Shown: piece by piece, positions 45,540-57,679 of the stretch
Layout of the letters: each line of letters opens with the position of its first letter
How positions within the stretch are numbered: the first letter of the stretch is position 1
Program-made: the position numbers and the translations under genes
Assembly (NCBI RefSeq): GCF_020283565.1
Contig: NC_060060.1
Location: 23,622,001-23,686,000, forward strand
Origin: Trifolium pratense
Taxonomy: Eukaryota; Streptophyta; Magnoliopsida; Fabales; Fabaceae
Reading direction: 5' to 3'
DNA length: 64,000 nucleotides
The notes under the pieces: generated by a model
The model's database searches: none
Seen by the model: only the letters and a program-made list of their open reading frames with translations
What the model was told of the DNA's origin: nothing

Positions 45540-46180
45540 TTCCCTGCAATGCTTTTAGAACATTTTTTTAGTACCATTCATCGAGTTAAAAGTATCGGTT
45601 TCTTTTTTTATGAACCACAAAAGTAGAACAATGCTTGACTCCATATATGTTCAGCTCATTTGATTCTTTAGCTATGTTCATGGAGCTAACTAGATAATTG
45701 AGCTACTATTTGATATAGAAGATAATGCAAGATAACCCTTAGAATCAATATATGGTTTTTCCATATCATATGAGCTAATCTAGTTTTGCATTAATATATC
45801 TCAAAAGAGAAATAATTACCAAACAAGTGGAGGTTCTATACAAAACATTATCTTAAAATAGTTCATTCAAAAAAATATTGGTGGCACAAATTTTCCATAT
45901 CAGCTTTGCAGGACTTGTTCTTGTATGCTTTCTAGCCCCCTAAAATGCTTGCTACCAACCAAATCACATCTGCACAAAAACACAAGAAACATAATGTTGA
46001 TCTCCCAAAGTTTTCTTATTCCTAATAGATAGATATACACATTAAAATAGTTATACGTTTTGCGTGTTTGCATATAAACAGAGTTCACAACAGATTTTAT
46101 TTTCAGCCTGTGATTGTTGCGTGTTTGCATATTAAAGTGCGTCAATATTCATTATAAAAGACATGAGAGATATATGTCAT
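45540..46180 (+). repeat. Direct repeat flanking the NLR, right copy
   Basis: Homologous to 40040-40930, with indels. Since the left copy is the NLR's 3' flank, this copy, upstream of the NLR, is probably the 3' flank of a lost neighbouring NLR. Confidence 0.7.
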
Positions 46181-46413
46181 GCTTGTTTAGAGATGTGTTT
46201 ATCTACTAGCTAGCTTTAACTTAAAATGTCTTTAAAGGAGAAACAAAATGAAAATAGCTACAATGATACCAACCGTAGTTTATTCAAATATCATACATTT
46301 TATCATATCTTAGACGATTCTAGTATCTCTTCACTATTCACAGCATTTAGTCCAAATCTATAGGATATGAAAGTAGTAACTTTTCATTCAATCAAAGGGA
46401 GTAAGACATACCT

Positions 46414-48462
46414 CTAATTTTCATTAGTTCCTTGCATGAGAGAACGTTGATTCCCTATACGAACTTCACGTCTCAATTGAGTTAAGCGTAACTTTTTTAC
46501 AGGTAAATTTTCCTTTTGTGCTTCGGAATTTGCTGCTGATACACATTAAGTTGTCAGACACATGTATTTGATAATTGATACTGATATATGAATGCATAAT
46601 TTGTAATTTATGTTACCTAGTATGCGATTCTTTGATTTTTGCTTATACTTCAATGCCCTTTTCTCTTCGATACGCTCTGCTCTATGCTGGCGTGCAACAA
46701 CACGGCGATACTCCTTGAGCTGCGCATGATGCATGTACAACACCCACCCCATATTCGGATCACATTGCTGGTATGTATAATTCGGTAATCCGGTGAAGAA
46801 AAGTACATTGTTTTGCACAGGAAGTCCATTTGAAATATGTTGATGAGATTTGCATCTGAGCCCTGATGATTCCTTGGATCCATGATGTCCTTGAAGTTCA
46901 CTTGCGCCAAAATTTGATTCTAAGTTTTCAGTACATCCAGAAGTTTCAGGTAGCTCTTGTTCACATGTAATTAAATCTTTATCTTTTAGCAATTTATCAC
47001 TAGCATGTAACCTTGTATCGGCTGAAGTTCTTACACACTCGGTCGTTAACTGTTGCCTGAGATCTTTAGTCTTGAATGACCTTAATCGCCTTGAAGCACA
47101 TTTCCGCTCCTTATGATTTTCATTATCCTGCCTCGCTGTAGAAAAACGATGAATGATTACTTATTGATTGTAGTCTACTAAAGTTTATTTGTGTTCAATA
47201 GAATATATCAATCTTACTAGGTATACAGGTTGTCGCACCACCAAATAGAATTAGGGTTAGAATAATCAGGTGTTATACATCAGATAATGACTGGCACAAA
47301 AAGTGTAATTTACCTCGATATCTGTTGCAATGTTGATTTACACACGTATGTTCCTCTGTCCCTTCTTTCACCGTTGCATTGTTTTTAGAACGAGCTTGGT
47401 GTTTCATCTGGCTAAGTCGAATTTTCCTTCCCTGTTGCAGCTCATTTGAGTGTCGAGTGATCATTTGTGATGGTGACCAATTGTTCTTGCTTTTACATCT
47501 GGCTTGTTGCTTCATTTGGCTCAGGCGGATTGTTTTTCTTTGTAAATGTTTACACTGGTTATCCTCAGCTGTATCTTGATCCGATATAAGATATTTACAT
47601 CTAGCTTGCTTCCGTATTTCAGATAAGCGTGTTCCTGTGACTTTATAACAAGGTTCACATCTTTCACTTCTCACATGAGAATCCGATGATAATCTATCAA
47701 GTAGAGAGTTCTCCTGATCTATAAACAAAAGAATAGCAGTTACAGTTATTAAATTCTTCACACATTGAGATTCTGAAGCGCATGCATGTGCAAATTAATC
47801 AAAGGTAGCATCATATCATTAACTATCACCAGTTACACACAGTGTTTTCAATTGTAAATCGCAGATAATAGCGGTTTGTTCAAATTCTGCTAAGCAAAAA
47901 TGTTATAGCGTCGCTATAGCCGCTATATGAAAACAATTTTTACTAAGTGGCATATCGCGGAACAACATAAATTTGTTCAGATTCTGGTACGCCATAGCCA
48001 CTATTTGACAACACTCATTCTTGAGACATATGATCAACTGGGTTGCTAGAAAAACCTGAATTGACGAAAAGGACATAAAATTAACAATAGTCAATTATAT
48101 GAAATCAAATACAAACCTTTATGTTGGTTTTTTGCATGTGTCACAACCAGACTATCTTCAGATTGTGCTGTTACTATCTCAGCAGATTGTCCTACAATCA
48201 ACAAACGATCAACACAGCCCTCGGACGTCTTTTCCTGAGGTACATGTTCTTCATGTTTGTTGGTTTCCGTACTATGCATATATACATGTTTATCTGTCTT
48301 TTCAGACAACTCACAATACTGGCTATAGTGGTTTTGTATTAATTCGCACTGCAAATCAGGCTCTTGCTCCGGATCTTGAGCAGTTACATTCAGATCAAAG
48401 TTTTTGTGAAAACTCCTACACCTCTTTTCTTGTTGATCATGCTTAAGTTGCTCACTTTTCAT
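46414..48462 (-). CDS. Unrecognised basic-repeat protein (RLSQMK motifs)
   Basis: Four coding exons on the minus strand: 48462-48117, 47718-47314, 47135-46617 and 46535-46414. They total 1392 bases and 463 residues, with all phases consistent and canonical splice sites. I do not recognise a domain. A basic motif recurs: RLSEIRKQARCK (146-157), RLSQMKQQARCK (180-191), RLSQMKHQARSK (216-227) and a looser RLTQLRREVRI (440-450). It may be a nucleic-acid-binding or helical repeat. A further block, FFTGLPNYTYQQCDPNMG then LKEYRRVVARQHRAERIEEK, looks like a conserved helical segment. The start is ATG 48462; a 5'UTR exon ends at 49741 (ATG/GTAAGT). Function unknown; probably nuclear, from its charge. 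Confidence 0.65.
47838..48016. mobile_element. MITE, hAT-like ends
   Basis: About 180 bases in an intron of the RLSQMK gene. The left end is cagtgttttcaa and the right end, complemented, gagtgttgtcaa. 'tagcggttt' and 'tagccgctat' words are common in hAT MITEs. Target repeat unclear. Confidence 0.55.
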
Positions 48463-48554
48463 CTTCCAACAATTTCTGAGATGATGAGACTCAAAGAAAT
48501 GTACATAATATTTTTTACAGATCTCAGTGAATATTTTTCTGCACCAAACCAAAA

Positions 48555-49740
48555 GGCTTGGTAAATATAAATACAAAAGCAAGTACAAAAGAAGTTAATC
48601 TTGATTGTGCAACTATATATGAATGTATATGGGTGGTCAATGTTAGTTTTAATCAAGGTTGTCAAAACCCTGAATACTACAGAGGAGCCACTGAATCACT
48701 GTAATTTTGGACATGTATGCAGATAATTAACCATCATATTGTAGACTCGTTCAATCAACTTCAAATTCAACATTACATGTAAGTTTTCCTGAGTTTACAT
48801 AAACGTATTTATGAGCAAGTTATCCCGATTTTGCTAACTCAAACCATAAACAAGTACGGTTGTATGAGTGATACGGATTGAACCTAACTCGACCTCAAAA
48901 CCATGGTTCAAAGGGGAGGATTGTCCAATCCTATATAAACCATCACACCGGGTTCATTACTTCCAATTTGGGACTCCAAGTTGGGTTCATGAAGCCCAAC
49001 TTGCACATGGAAATCAGTAACAATGAGTTCACTCTCGAATTCGACTTTAACTCAAACCCAGTTTATCTAATATATGTTGGTGTCCGACACCAACACGACA
49101 GTGAATTGTGTGGTTACATTCAATCACTTCAATTTTTTCAAATTATTACCAGTGTCATGTTCGGTGTTTGTGCCTAAACATTTGTATCAACAAAAGAAAA
49201 TGATGTATTGATGTGCATGTATTCAAAAGTAACATTCCTACATAACATTGTTAGTTACAGAACAGAACCACACATTCACATGGTCACAGCTAATAGGGTA
49301 AGGCTGAACCCAAAGATTTTTTTGACAGAACTGAATCCAAAGATAAAATACAATTTAAAGGTATCTAAAAAATGGGTTTTGAAATCATTGCACAAAAATA
49401 AAACTATGAAGCTCTTTCAAGTACATTAATAAGGGTATTATTCAAAAAATAAAATAAATAAATAAATAAAAGTTTAAATCTTGAAAACAAAAAAGTAACA
49501 TTCAAAGCATGCAAGAAGCACCCAATGAGGTTTTTTATCAAATGGAAGTAACAGCAAAAATAGCTCAGTAGCTTTTAACATCATGCAGGTGAAAAAAATG
49601 GCACATTTCTGCCAAACAGTGAAAAGATTCATGTGGGGACCAAAATAAATTAAAATACAGTAATTTTTTCTATAGAAGTGAGAGCATATAGTTTTACTAA
49701 AGAATGTAGAAGACACATTGACTTAAACAGAAACACTTAC
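48555..49740 (-). other. 5'UTR intron of the RLSQMK gene
   Basis: Runs from the GTAAGT donor at 49740 to the tggtgcag acceptor near 48543. Apart from AT-rich sequence I see nothing in it. Open stretches near 48878-49177 show no domain. Confidence 0.5.
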
Positions 49741-50020
49741 CATGAATTAAAAGTGCTTATTTTGATGAAGATGTTGTTGTTGTTGCTGGATGTTCCAGTT
49801 TGTGTTGTTGAGGGGTAGAAAAATGGAGTGAAGTAATGAGACAGAAAAAGACAACAAAGAAACATTGTAAATAAAATAAATAAAAAATAGACAATATATA
49901 TAACCCTAAACGGAGACTCCGAGGAATAAAAAAAAGAGAAGTGGGGCATGGTTTAAGGAATGTTCTCTCTAACTCTTTATCCACAAAGTTGTGTTGTGGT
50001 AACTGGTAAGCAAGGATGAT
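49741..50020 (-). promoter_or_regulatory. Leader exon and promoter of the RLSQMK gene
   Basis: On the minus strand, TATA-like 'gttatatatattg' (about 49905-49890) is followed by a leader rich in CAACAACAA and ending aattcATG/GTAAGT. That ATG, once spliced, would give only a four-codon upstream ORF. Confidence 0.5.
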
Positions 50021-50439
50021 ATTTGATTTACGCTAAAAAAAATAATATTATTAATTGATTATAGAAACTGTTAAACAGTAGTATTTCGGATTGTAGAGAT
50101 CTCTCAATTTCTTAAAATTAATGGACAATGCAATTTTCAAAGTTTTATGCATAAATATTCAAATAATGTCAATAGTCCACGTGCATTTATATTATAAATT
50201 TACTTCAAAAATATTTCCTCCGACCTTGTTTATAAGCAAAAGTCAACAAAAAATTTTGGCCTCAAATTTAAGTAAAAATTACTAAAATCAAATTTATTTA
50301 ATGTTTTTCTTCCAAAATTATCCTTATTAATTGTTCTAATTTTTAACATGATTGCGTAATTCCAATACAAATTTAATGTATTGTTGGGGGTAATTAGTAA
50401 AAATGAAAATTTTCTTAATATTTGTGAAGCAATGGAATA

Positions 50440-50556
50440 CTCCGTCCAAAAATATAAGTAAAAAGTGGTCAACTAAAGTGGATGTATTTGGTTAAAAATT
50501 TAGTCCAAATATATTTACTTTGGTTGACCACTTTTTACTTATATTTTGGGACGGAG
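50440..50556. mobile_element. Stowaway-like MITE
   Basis: 117 bases. Ends ctccgtccaaaaatataag and, complemented, ctccgtcccaaaatataag are nearly perfect inverted repeats extending about 38 bases. TA target repeat at 50438-50439 and 50557-50558. Confidence 0.9.
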
Positions 50557-50633
50557 TAGTACTTATTAACGATACTCTAGAGACAGATGACGTTTCAGGT
50601 TGTGTTCTTAACTCTAGATTATGTAGACTATAT

Positions 50634-51418
50634 TAGGGGTGTACGTGGGCCGGATTGGGTTGGGTTTGACCAAAATCAAAACCCGAACCACATAGGATAC
50701 TCCGGATTGGGTCGAGCAAAATAACTACCCGTTATAACATTGGGCCGGGTTGGGTAAATCCACTAATTTCCGGGTTGGATTGGGTTGGGTAGTGGGTTAC
50801 CCAAATTATTTTTCTATTTTTTTATATTAAATATTTAAATGTCGAATCATCCTATTTTTTCATAAAAATAACTGAACCATATTATTTTCTTGAAAAATAG
50901 TATAACTTTTTTCACTATAAAAAATAATCACATATATTTTTCGTGTAAACCCACTAATTTACGGGTTAGATAGTTTGCTACCCAAATAATTTTTTTTGCT
51001 TTTTTTAATATCAAATGACTAAATGATGAATTATAATATATATTCATGAAAATTATTCAAGTTTTTCTTTTTATTTTTTAAATAGTGCGATAAATTATCA
51101 TATTTGTTTATAAAAATTATTCAATCTTTCTATTTTCTTAAAAAATAGTATAACTTATTTTCAATATAAAAAATATTTAATGATCAAATGGAAAAATCTT
51201 TAGTATTTTCATAAAAAATATTTCAAAAAACATAGCACTAGTGAGTAAGTGGGTTTTTTGGGTTGGGTCCGGTTTTACCCGTAACCCAACTTTTTTTATG
51301 GGTTTTTCATTTTTGAAATCCATACCCACCCACTTGCCCGACCCAACCCACTTTTTTGGGTTGGATTGGGTGGATTTGACCGGGTCAACCGGATTTGCCC
51401 GACCCATGTACACCCCTA
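50634..51418. mobile_element. Non-autonomous hAT element, 8-bp TSD
   Basis: 785 bases. The termini are taggggtgtacgtggg and, complemented, taggggtgtacatggg. Exact 8-bp target repeats GACTATAT lie at 50626-50633 and 51419-51426. The interior is full of 'gggttgggt' and 'acccaa' words that fold back at both ends. No coding capacity. Confidence 0.9.
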
Positions 51419-51543
51419 GACTATATATTTCCTCTCTTCTTTATGAGTGCTCTGGTTTTCTTTTTCTTCACCGGAAGTGCAATCTTTGTTTCTCCACTCC
51501 ACCATTTTCTAGTCATTCTTCAATTAATAAACTAAAACAAATG

Positions 51544-51925
51544 TATTAGTAAATTATTAACAATTATTATTTATTATTTGTGAAATACCCCAATCCTCCA
51601 TATTTGTAAAAAAAAAAAAAACTTACAGCCAATAATTCATTTCTCATTATTCATTGTTTCTTCCCTTTTCCTCAAACGATCAACAATTATTATTTGTGAA
51701 ATCCCCCAATCCTCCATTTTTCTCCCCATTTTTCAATAGTAAGTAAGTCCTAATATATCAGTGTGAAACGCGTTTTACTATTGAAAAATGGGGGCTGGAG
51801 AATTTCACAAATAGTGATTGTTGTCGAAAATCGTTCGAAGAAATAGGGGAAACAATGAAAAATGACAAAGGAATTATTGGCGGTAATTTTTTTTTTAATA
51901 AGCATAATGTTAATAATTTACTAAT
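51544..51925. mobile_element. Long inverted repeat (foldback element)
   Basis: Left arm about 51544-51742, right arm about 51771-51925, with a loop of about 30 bases. Matching pairs: 'ttagtaaattattaaca' with 'tgttaataatttactaa', and 'catttttcaatagtaa' with 'ttactattgaaaaatg'. A transcript would form a long imperfect hairpin. Confidence 0.8.
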
Positions 51926-52189
51926 TCATTTGTTCTCATTCTTAATTAAAACTAACAAACAAAAGTCAGTTTAACTCATACTAATATATTCCGTCCTTTT
52001 TTTTATGAACTTTTTTTTTCTTTCTAGTATTGGTATTTGTCTCAAGTGGTTCCAACCATCCTAAGTTGCAGCGTAGTATTTTATATCAAACCTAGTGTCA
52101 ATCACTACTCGATTACCTAATGATTCTTTTCTAGTTTCTACTACAAGTGATCCAAAATCATATTATTATCTTAAATGTAGATTCCTTAA

Positions 52190-52310
52190 TAAGGAGAACC
52201 ACAATTCGATCCCCCGCAATTATGATCGGGAGGAGACTGAAATCACTTGATACCAGAACCGACTCGCGAAAAAGATTAGAGAGTCCACTGGTCCGGAAAC
52301 CGGTGGTGAA
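52190..52310 (-). repeat. Dispersed SINE-like repeat, minus
   Basis: Contains 'ttcgatcccccgcaatta' and 'actgaaatcacttga', the reverse of the family at 3013 and 60563. Confidence 0.55.
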
Positions 52311-52572
52311 AACCAAATAAGTGCATAAAATTAATTGAGCAATTTAGACCGTTGGATCTGACATAAATTTGGCCAACATCAATCAATTATTATATGAAGA
52401 TGCTGCATCAACATGCAAACGCAGCAAATCTATTACCACAATTAAGTTCCTTTTGTGTCCATTTACTTTCTTGCTTGAAACTCTATCCATTTGTTTCATT
52501 TCATTCATTCATCTCTTGTTTCACACCTCTCAAAATCTCTACTAAATTTTCAAACACAATTTAAGATAATGA

Positions 52573-54399
52573 ATGAATTCATATAACACAACAATGACAG
52601 CACCCATTCTCCAATTAACTTCATTTTCTCCCACAAAACCCAACACACAAACAACAACACTTGTTCCATTACCTCATATCCTTTCTCTCATACCCAAATG
52701 CACTACTCTCACAGACCTAAAGCAAATTCAAGCTTATGCCATCAAAACCAATCTCCAATACAACACCAATGTTAACACAAAGTTCATAAATTTCTGCACT
52801 TCAAACCCAACAAAAGCTTCTATGGACCATGCACACAACCTGTTCGATCAAATTACTCAACCAAATATTGTTCTTTTTAACACCATGGCACGTGGGTATG
52901 CTCGCTCTAACGACCCTCTTAGAGCGATTATTTTGTTTTGTCGCGTGCTGTGGTCTGACCTTGTTCCCGATGATTACACATTTTCTTCACTTCTTAAAGC
53001 TTGTTCAAAGGTTAAGGCTTTGGAGGAAGGGAAACAGCTTCATTGCTTTGCTTTGAAACTTGGGGTTAGTGATAACATTTATGTTGTTCCGACACTTATT
53101 AATATGTATACTTCTTGTGGAGAAATTGATGATGCTAGAAGGGTTTTTGATAAGATTGATGAACCTTGTGTTGTTGCATATAATGCGATTATTACGAGTT
53201 TGGCTAGGAATAATCAACCTAATGAGGCGTTGGCTTTGTTTAGAGAGTTGCAGGAGAGTGGTCTTAAGCCAACTGATGTTACCATGCTTGTTGCACTTTC
53301 GTCCTGCGCTATGCTTGGATCGTTGGATTTGGGGAGGTGGATACACGAGTATGTTAAGAAGTACGGGTTTGATCGATATGTGAAGGTAAATACAGCTCTT
53401 ATAGATATGTATGCTAAATGTGGAAGTTTGGATGATGCTGTTAATGTGTTTAGGGGTATGCCTAAGAGAGATACACAGACGTGGTCGACAATTATCATTG
53501 CTTATGCAACACATGGGGATGGTTTCCAGGCCATATCGATGTTGAAAGAAATGAAGAAGGAAAAAGTGCAGCCTGATGAGATAACTTTTTTAGGTATATT
53601 GTATGCATGCAGTCACAATGGATTGGTAGAAGAAGGTTTTGAGTATTTTCATAGTATGACCAATGAGTATGGGATTGTTCCTAGTATCAAGCATTATGGG
53701 TGTATGGTGGATTTGCTTGGTCGAGCTGGAAGGTTGGACGAAGCCTATAAATTCATAGATGAATTACCAATCAAGCCGACACCGATTCTGTGGCGGACAT
53801 TGCTATCTGCTTGTAGTAGTCATGGGAATGTTGAAATGGGAAAGCAAGTAATGGAAAGAATCTCTGAATTGGATGATTCCCATGGTGGAGATTATGTTAT
53901 TTTGTCGAACTTGTGTGCAAGATATGGAAAATGGGATGATGTGAATCACTTAAGGAAAATTATGATAGACAAAGGAGCTGTAAAAATTCCTGGTTGTAGC
54001 TCTATAGAGGTCAACAATGTTGTGCATGAGTTCTTTGCGGGGGATGGAATTCATTCCATTTCTACCACATTGCACCGTGCACTTGATGAGTTGATAAAGG
54101 AATTGAAGTTGGCTGGGTATGTAGCTGACACATCACTAGTCTTTCATCCAGACATGGAAGATGAAGACAAAGAAATTATCCTTCGATATCACAGTGAGAA
54201 AATTGCCATTACTTTTGGACTTCTGAATACGCCCCCCGGAACAACAATTCGTGTCGTCAAGAACCTTAGAGTCTGTGGTGATTGCCATAATGCTGCTAAA
54301 TTTATATCATTGGTTTTTGGTAGGCAAATTATTCTCAGAGATGTTCAGAGGTTTCACCATTTCAAAGATGGGAAATGCTCTTGTGGTGATTACTGGTAA
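52573..54399 (+). CDS. PPR protein, PLS-E-DYW type, OTP85-like
   Basis: Intronless, 608 residues. A short leader fits an organelle transit peptide, then come PLS-type PPR repeats ([36 protein letters not shown]). An E domain follows ([20 protein letters not shown]), then a full DYW cytidine-deaminase-like domain: HSE at about 539-541 (YHSEKIA), CGDCH at about 568, CSCGDYW at the C-terminus. The sequence follows Arabidopsis OTP85 (At2g02980) through its whole length, including [20 protein letters not shown]85 is a plastid C-to-U editing factor for an ndhD site. ATG 52573 is chosen; Met 8 is an alternative. A five-codon upstream ORF (ATG 52569) overlaps the start. Confidence 0.9.
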   Translation: MNSYNTTMTAPILQLTSFSPTKPNTQTTTLVPLPHILSLIPKCTTLTDLKQIQAYAIKTNLQYNTNVNTKFINFCTSNPTKASMDHAHNLFDQITQPNIVLFNTMARGYARSNDPLRAIILFCRVLWSDLVPDDYTFSSLLKACSKVKALEEGKQLHCFALKLGVSDNIYVVPTLINMYTSCGEIDDARRVFDKIDEPCVVAYNAIITSLARNNQPNEALALFRELQESGLKPTDVTMLVALSSCAMLGSLDLGRWIHEYVKKYGFDRYVKVNTALIDMYAKCGSLDDAVNVFRGMPKRDTQTWSTIIIAYATHGDGFQAISMLKEMKKEKVQPDEITFLGILYACSHNGLVEEGFEYFHSMTNEYGIVPSIKHYGCMVDLLGRAGRLDEAYKFIDELPIKPTPILWRTLLSACSSHGNVEMGKQVMERISELDDSHGGDYVILSNLCARYGKWDDVNHLRKIMIDKGAVKIPGCSSIEVNNVVHEFFAGDGIHSISTTLHRALDELIKELKLAGYVADTSLVFHPDMEDEDKEIILRYHSEKIAITFGLLNTPPGTTIRVVKNLRVCGDCHNAAKFISLVFGRQIILRDVQRFHHFKDGKCSCGDYW

Positions 54400-54483
54400 A
54401 GTGGTAGTAGAGTGCTGAGTCAAGAATCAATCTTACAACATCTGTTGCCACAGGATTAAGTGCTACTAGTTTTGTTTGGAAGG

Positions 54484-54893
54484 ATCAGCCAGTAAACCAC
54501 TGTATGCAGCCTAGAAGAAGAAAGGTTTGTTTGGTTTTGGATTTTCTGCAGTCACAATTTTACACATTCACACAGCCATCACATCAGTGATCATTGGATT
54601 GAGATTGAACGGTCCATATTTCAAAATCTCGGTGTAAAAATTTTAAAAAATCAAAACCTGTATCGAAATCTGGATTGTCCAAACTTAATCCAACAGACAC
54701 CAATGTGTTGATTGCGTTGGACTGGTAACTGCAGGCGATCTAAATCTGGTTTGTTCCTGCAATCCTGGGAAGGGATCATACATATTCGGATACTATTGAA
54801 CATATTTACATAATGCACCTTTGTATAGATTGTTTTACCTTGGAAGATGAAGTTTTATTCTCATGTAATATAACTTATTTCGTATTGCTGGTA
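54484..54893 (+). repeat. Direct repeat, left copy (PPR 3' flank)
   Basis: About 400 bases after the PPR stop that recur with divergence at 59118-59480. Shared words: 'ccactgtatgc', 'gattgagattga', 'ctgcaggcgatctaaatctg', 'tgcaatcctgggaag' and 'agattgttttaccttgga'. The two copies bracket the relics at 55.3-59.1 kb. Confidence 0.8.
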
Positions 54894-55344
54894 TTTTTTT
54901 TAACATTGTATGTTTATTGTTTATCTATGTAAATACAATTTGTATATTTAACCTTGTGATAGTACATATATGCTGATGGCGCTGGAATTTAAGCAGTAAC
55001 TAGTGTAATTGATTAGTCATATTTCTGTTTAGATATCAGTACTGAGGTCACCAGATAAAAATAAAAATAAAAAACAGTGCTGTAAGTAACTACCATGTAA
55101 AGAAAAGTTACAATAAGAATAATAGTAAAATTTGTTAACAGCAAATTGGAGCTAGAATTTTAGTGAGAACAAGAAAAACTATAGGTTCAATCCTCAATCA
55201 ACATGACTATTTTGAAGCAGCTCTTAACTAGAAACAAAAAGCCATATTCTAAACTCTTAAATTGTAGGTGAATATCCAAAACTAGATTAATTTTTTCTTA
55301 AATTGTAGGTGACTATTTTTACATGACCAAGATAATCTACTTGG

Positions 55345-57110
55345 TTAGATGGAGAGAAATTGTTACAGGAGGTCAGACAAGATAGTGAATTGCAGAAAAT
55401 TGTGGAAGAACTCAAAGTAAATCCTGAAAGTAAAGTGGGGTTCACAGTGAACCAAGATATTTTATTTTACAAGGGTCGTTTAGTGCTATCTCCTAATTCA
55501 CCTACTATCCCATTGTTGCTGAAAGAATTTCATGAAACACCTATGGGAGGACATTCAGGATTTCTTAGAACTTATAGAAGATTAGCAGCAAATCTGTACT
55601 GGCCTGGTATGCAGAAGAGAATAAGAGATTTTGTTAGGGCTTGTGACACTTGTCAGAGGCAGAAGTATGCAGCTACTGTGCCTGGGGGTTTTCTCCAACC
55701 CTTATCTATTCTAAATGCCATCTGGGAAGACCTTTCCTTGGATTTTATTACTGGTTTGCCAAGGTCTAAAGGATTTGAAGCTGTACTGGTGGTGGACAGA
55801 TTGTCCAAGTACAGTCATTTCTTACTGCTCAAGCATCCCTATACTGCTAAGTGTAGCAGAACTGTTTGTTAAGGAGATTGTGAGGTTGCATGGTGTGCCT
55901 ATTTCCATCATTAGTGACAGAGATCCATTGTTTGTAAGTCATTTCTGGATGGAGTTATTCAAGCTGCAAGGTACTCAACTGAACGTGAGTTCAGCTTACG
56001 ATCTAGAGACGGATGGCCAAACTGAGGTTACTAACAGGTGCTTAGAGAGTTATTTACGTTGTTTTGCTTCTGAACAACCCAAAACATGGTCTCACTGGAT
56101 CCCATGGGCAGAGTTCTGGTACAACTCTACCTTCCATGTTTCCATTGGCAAAACACCTTTTGAGGTGGTGTATGGTAGACAACCACCAAACATAATTCGT
56201 TTTCTAAGCAATGAAAAGAAAGTTGCTGCAGTGGCTACGGAGTTAAGTGAAAGAGATGAAGCCTTAACTCAATTGAAGGCTCATTCGTTGAGGGCTCAAC
56301 AATAAATGAAGAAGTATGCTGATAAGAAGAGAAGAGAGGTACAATTTTAAATTAATGATTGGGTTTTTCTCAAATTATTACGCCCTCATAGGCAACAATC
56401 TGTGGCAAAACGCATTAATCCTAAATTAGCTGCATGGTTTTATGGCCCTTTCAAGATCATAGAAAAACTGGGTGAAGTGGCCTACAAGTTACAGCTCCCT
56501 GCTCATTTACGAATCCATCCAGTATTCCATGTTTCGTTATTAAAAAAGGCCATTGATGACTATGCTGTGCAGGGTGATTTGCCAAAGGAGCTAGAGATTC
56601 AACCTGTAGAGGATTTCTATCCAGAGAAGGTTGTTCGATCTAGAATCATTAATCAAGGTGGGGTGAGCACTCCTCTAAGTCTCATACAATGGAAGAATAA
56701 ATCTATTGAAGATGCGACTTGGGAAGACAGTGTGTTTATTAGGGGACAGTTTCCTGAATTTAATCTTGAGGACAAGATTTTTACTAAGGAGGGTGGAATT
56801 GATAGAAACTTGACTGAAGAAGTGGGCCTTGATGTGAATTATGATAAGCCCAAAATATGGAGGTTCTACAAGAGAAAACGTATGGAAGGTGCTGAGCTGG
56901 TACATGCACGAGGCATGAGGAATATCAAGTTAGTTAGTATATATGATGTAACAGGGGTGTGAGAGAATCATCCTTGATTTCTGTTTTAAGAAAGAGAAAG
57001 TAGATCACCATTGTGGTGAGGGAAGCCGTTAGTGCTTTTGGGGTTGGTAGCTATCGCTATCAATATATTCCATTTCTCTATTTCCTTTGTACTTGTTTCC
57101 AGTAATCAAT
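55345..57110 (+). mobile_element. Ty3/gypsy relic: integrase and 3' end
   Basis: Starts just before the integrase zinc finger (HETPMGGHSG...CDTCQRQK). It keeps the first catalytic Asp (LDFITGLP) and, in another frame, SDRDPLF and TDGQTEVTNRCLE. A C-terminal chromo-like region follows (AWFYGPFKIIEKLG, HPVFHVSLLKK). A frameshift at about 55860 and stops at about 56305 and 56350 disable it. Reverse transcriptase, protease and gag are missing. The tail after 56960 may include part of an LTR. Confidence 0.85.
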
Positions 57111-57679
57111 ATAATACCATTTTCCTTTCCAATTATTATTAATCCATCGTTTTTGAGTTCTGAATCCTATTACTTAATTCTTTTTGTGATCTGAATCATC
57201 TGATAGTATTCTTTTTTTTACAAAATATCCAAAACTAGATTAAGTTTCTTACATTCTTAAGAAACATGCATTTTTTTTTCCAGGATTACTATCTAGGTGG
57301 GGGAATCCCACAGCTTGAGATGCATTAATGGGTTATACAGGATGCAAATGCAATTGAGTGTACTTCATTCAGTGAATTTTATGCTGACCATTAACAAAAA
57401 TATTATTGAGATAAGTTATATCAGTGACTGTTGTTTTGGATATATTTCAGATAAGGGTTATACCGGTTGGTTGAGTGTTTGACATATATTTCAGATGGTC
57501 CACAGTCGCTCGAGCTCCAAGCTTGACAGTCAAAGGAGCTCAAAGTAAGACTAGTGTTTAGATGAGTGTATCTTTGACGATTGGGTTGGCTTGTACAGTT
57601 TTAAAGTTTGAAATGGTAACTAGAATGTCTCAATGTGGTTTCTGTTTTGTACATATGGCTTATATGTGTTTATAAAAGA

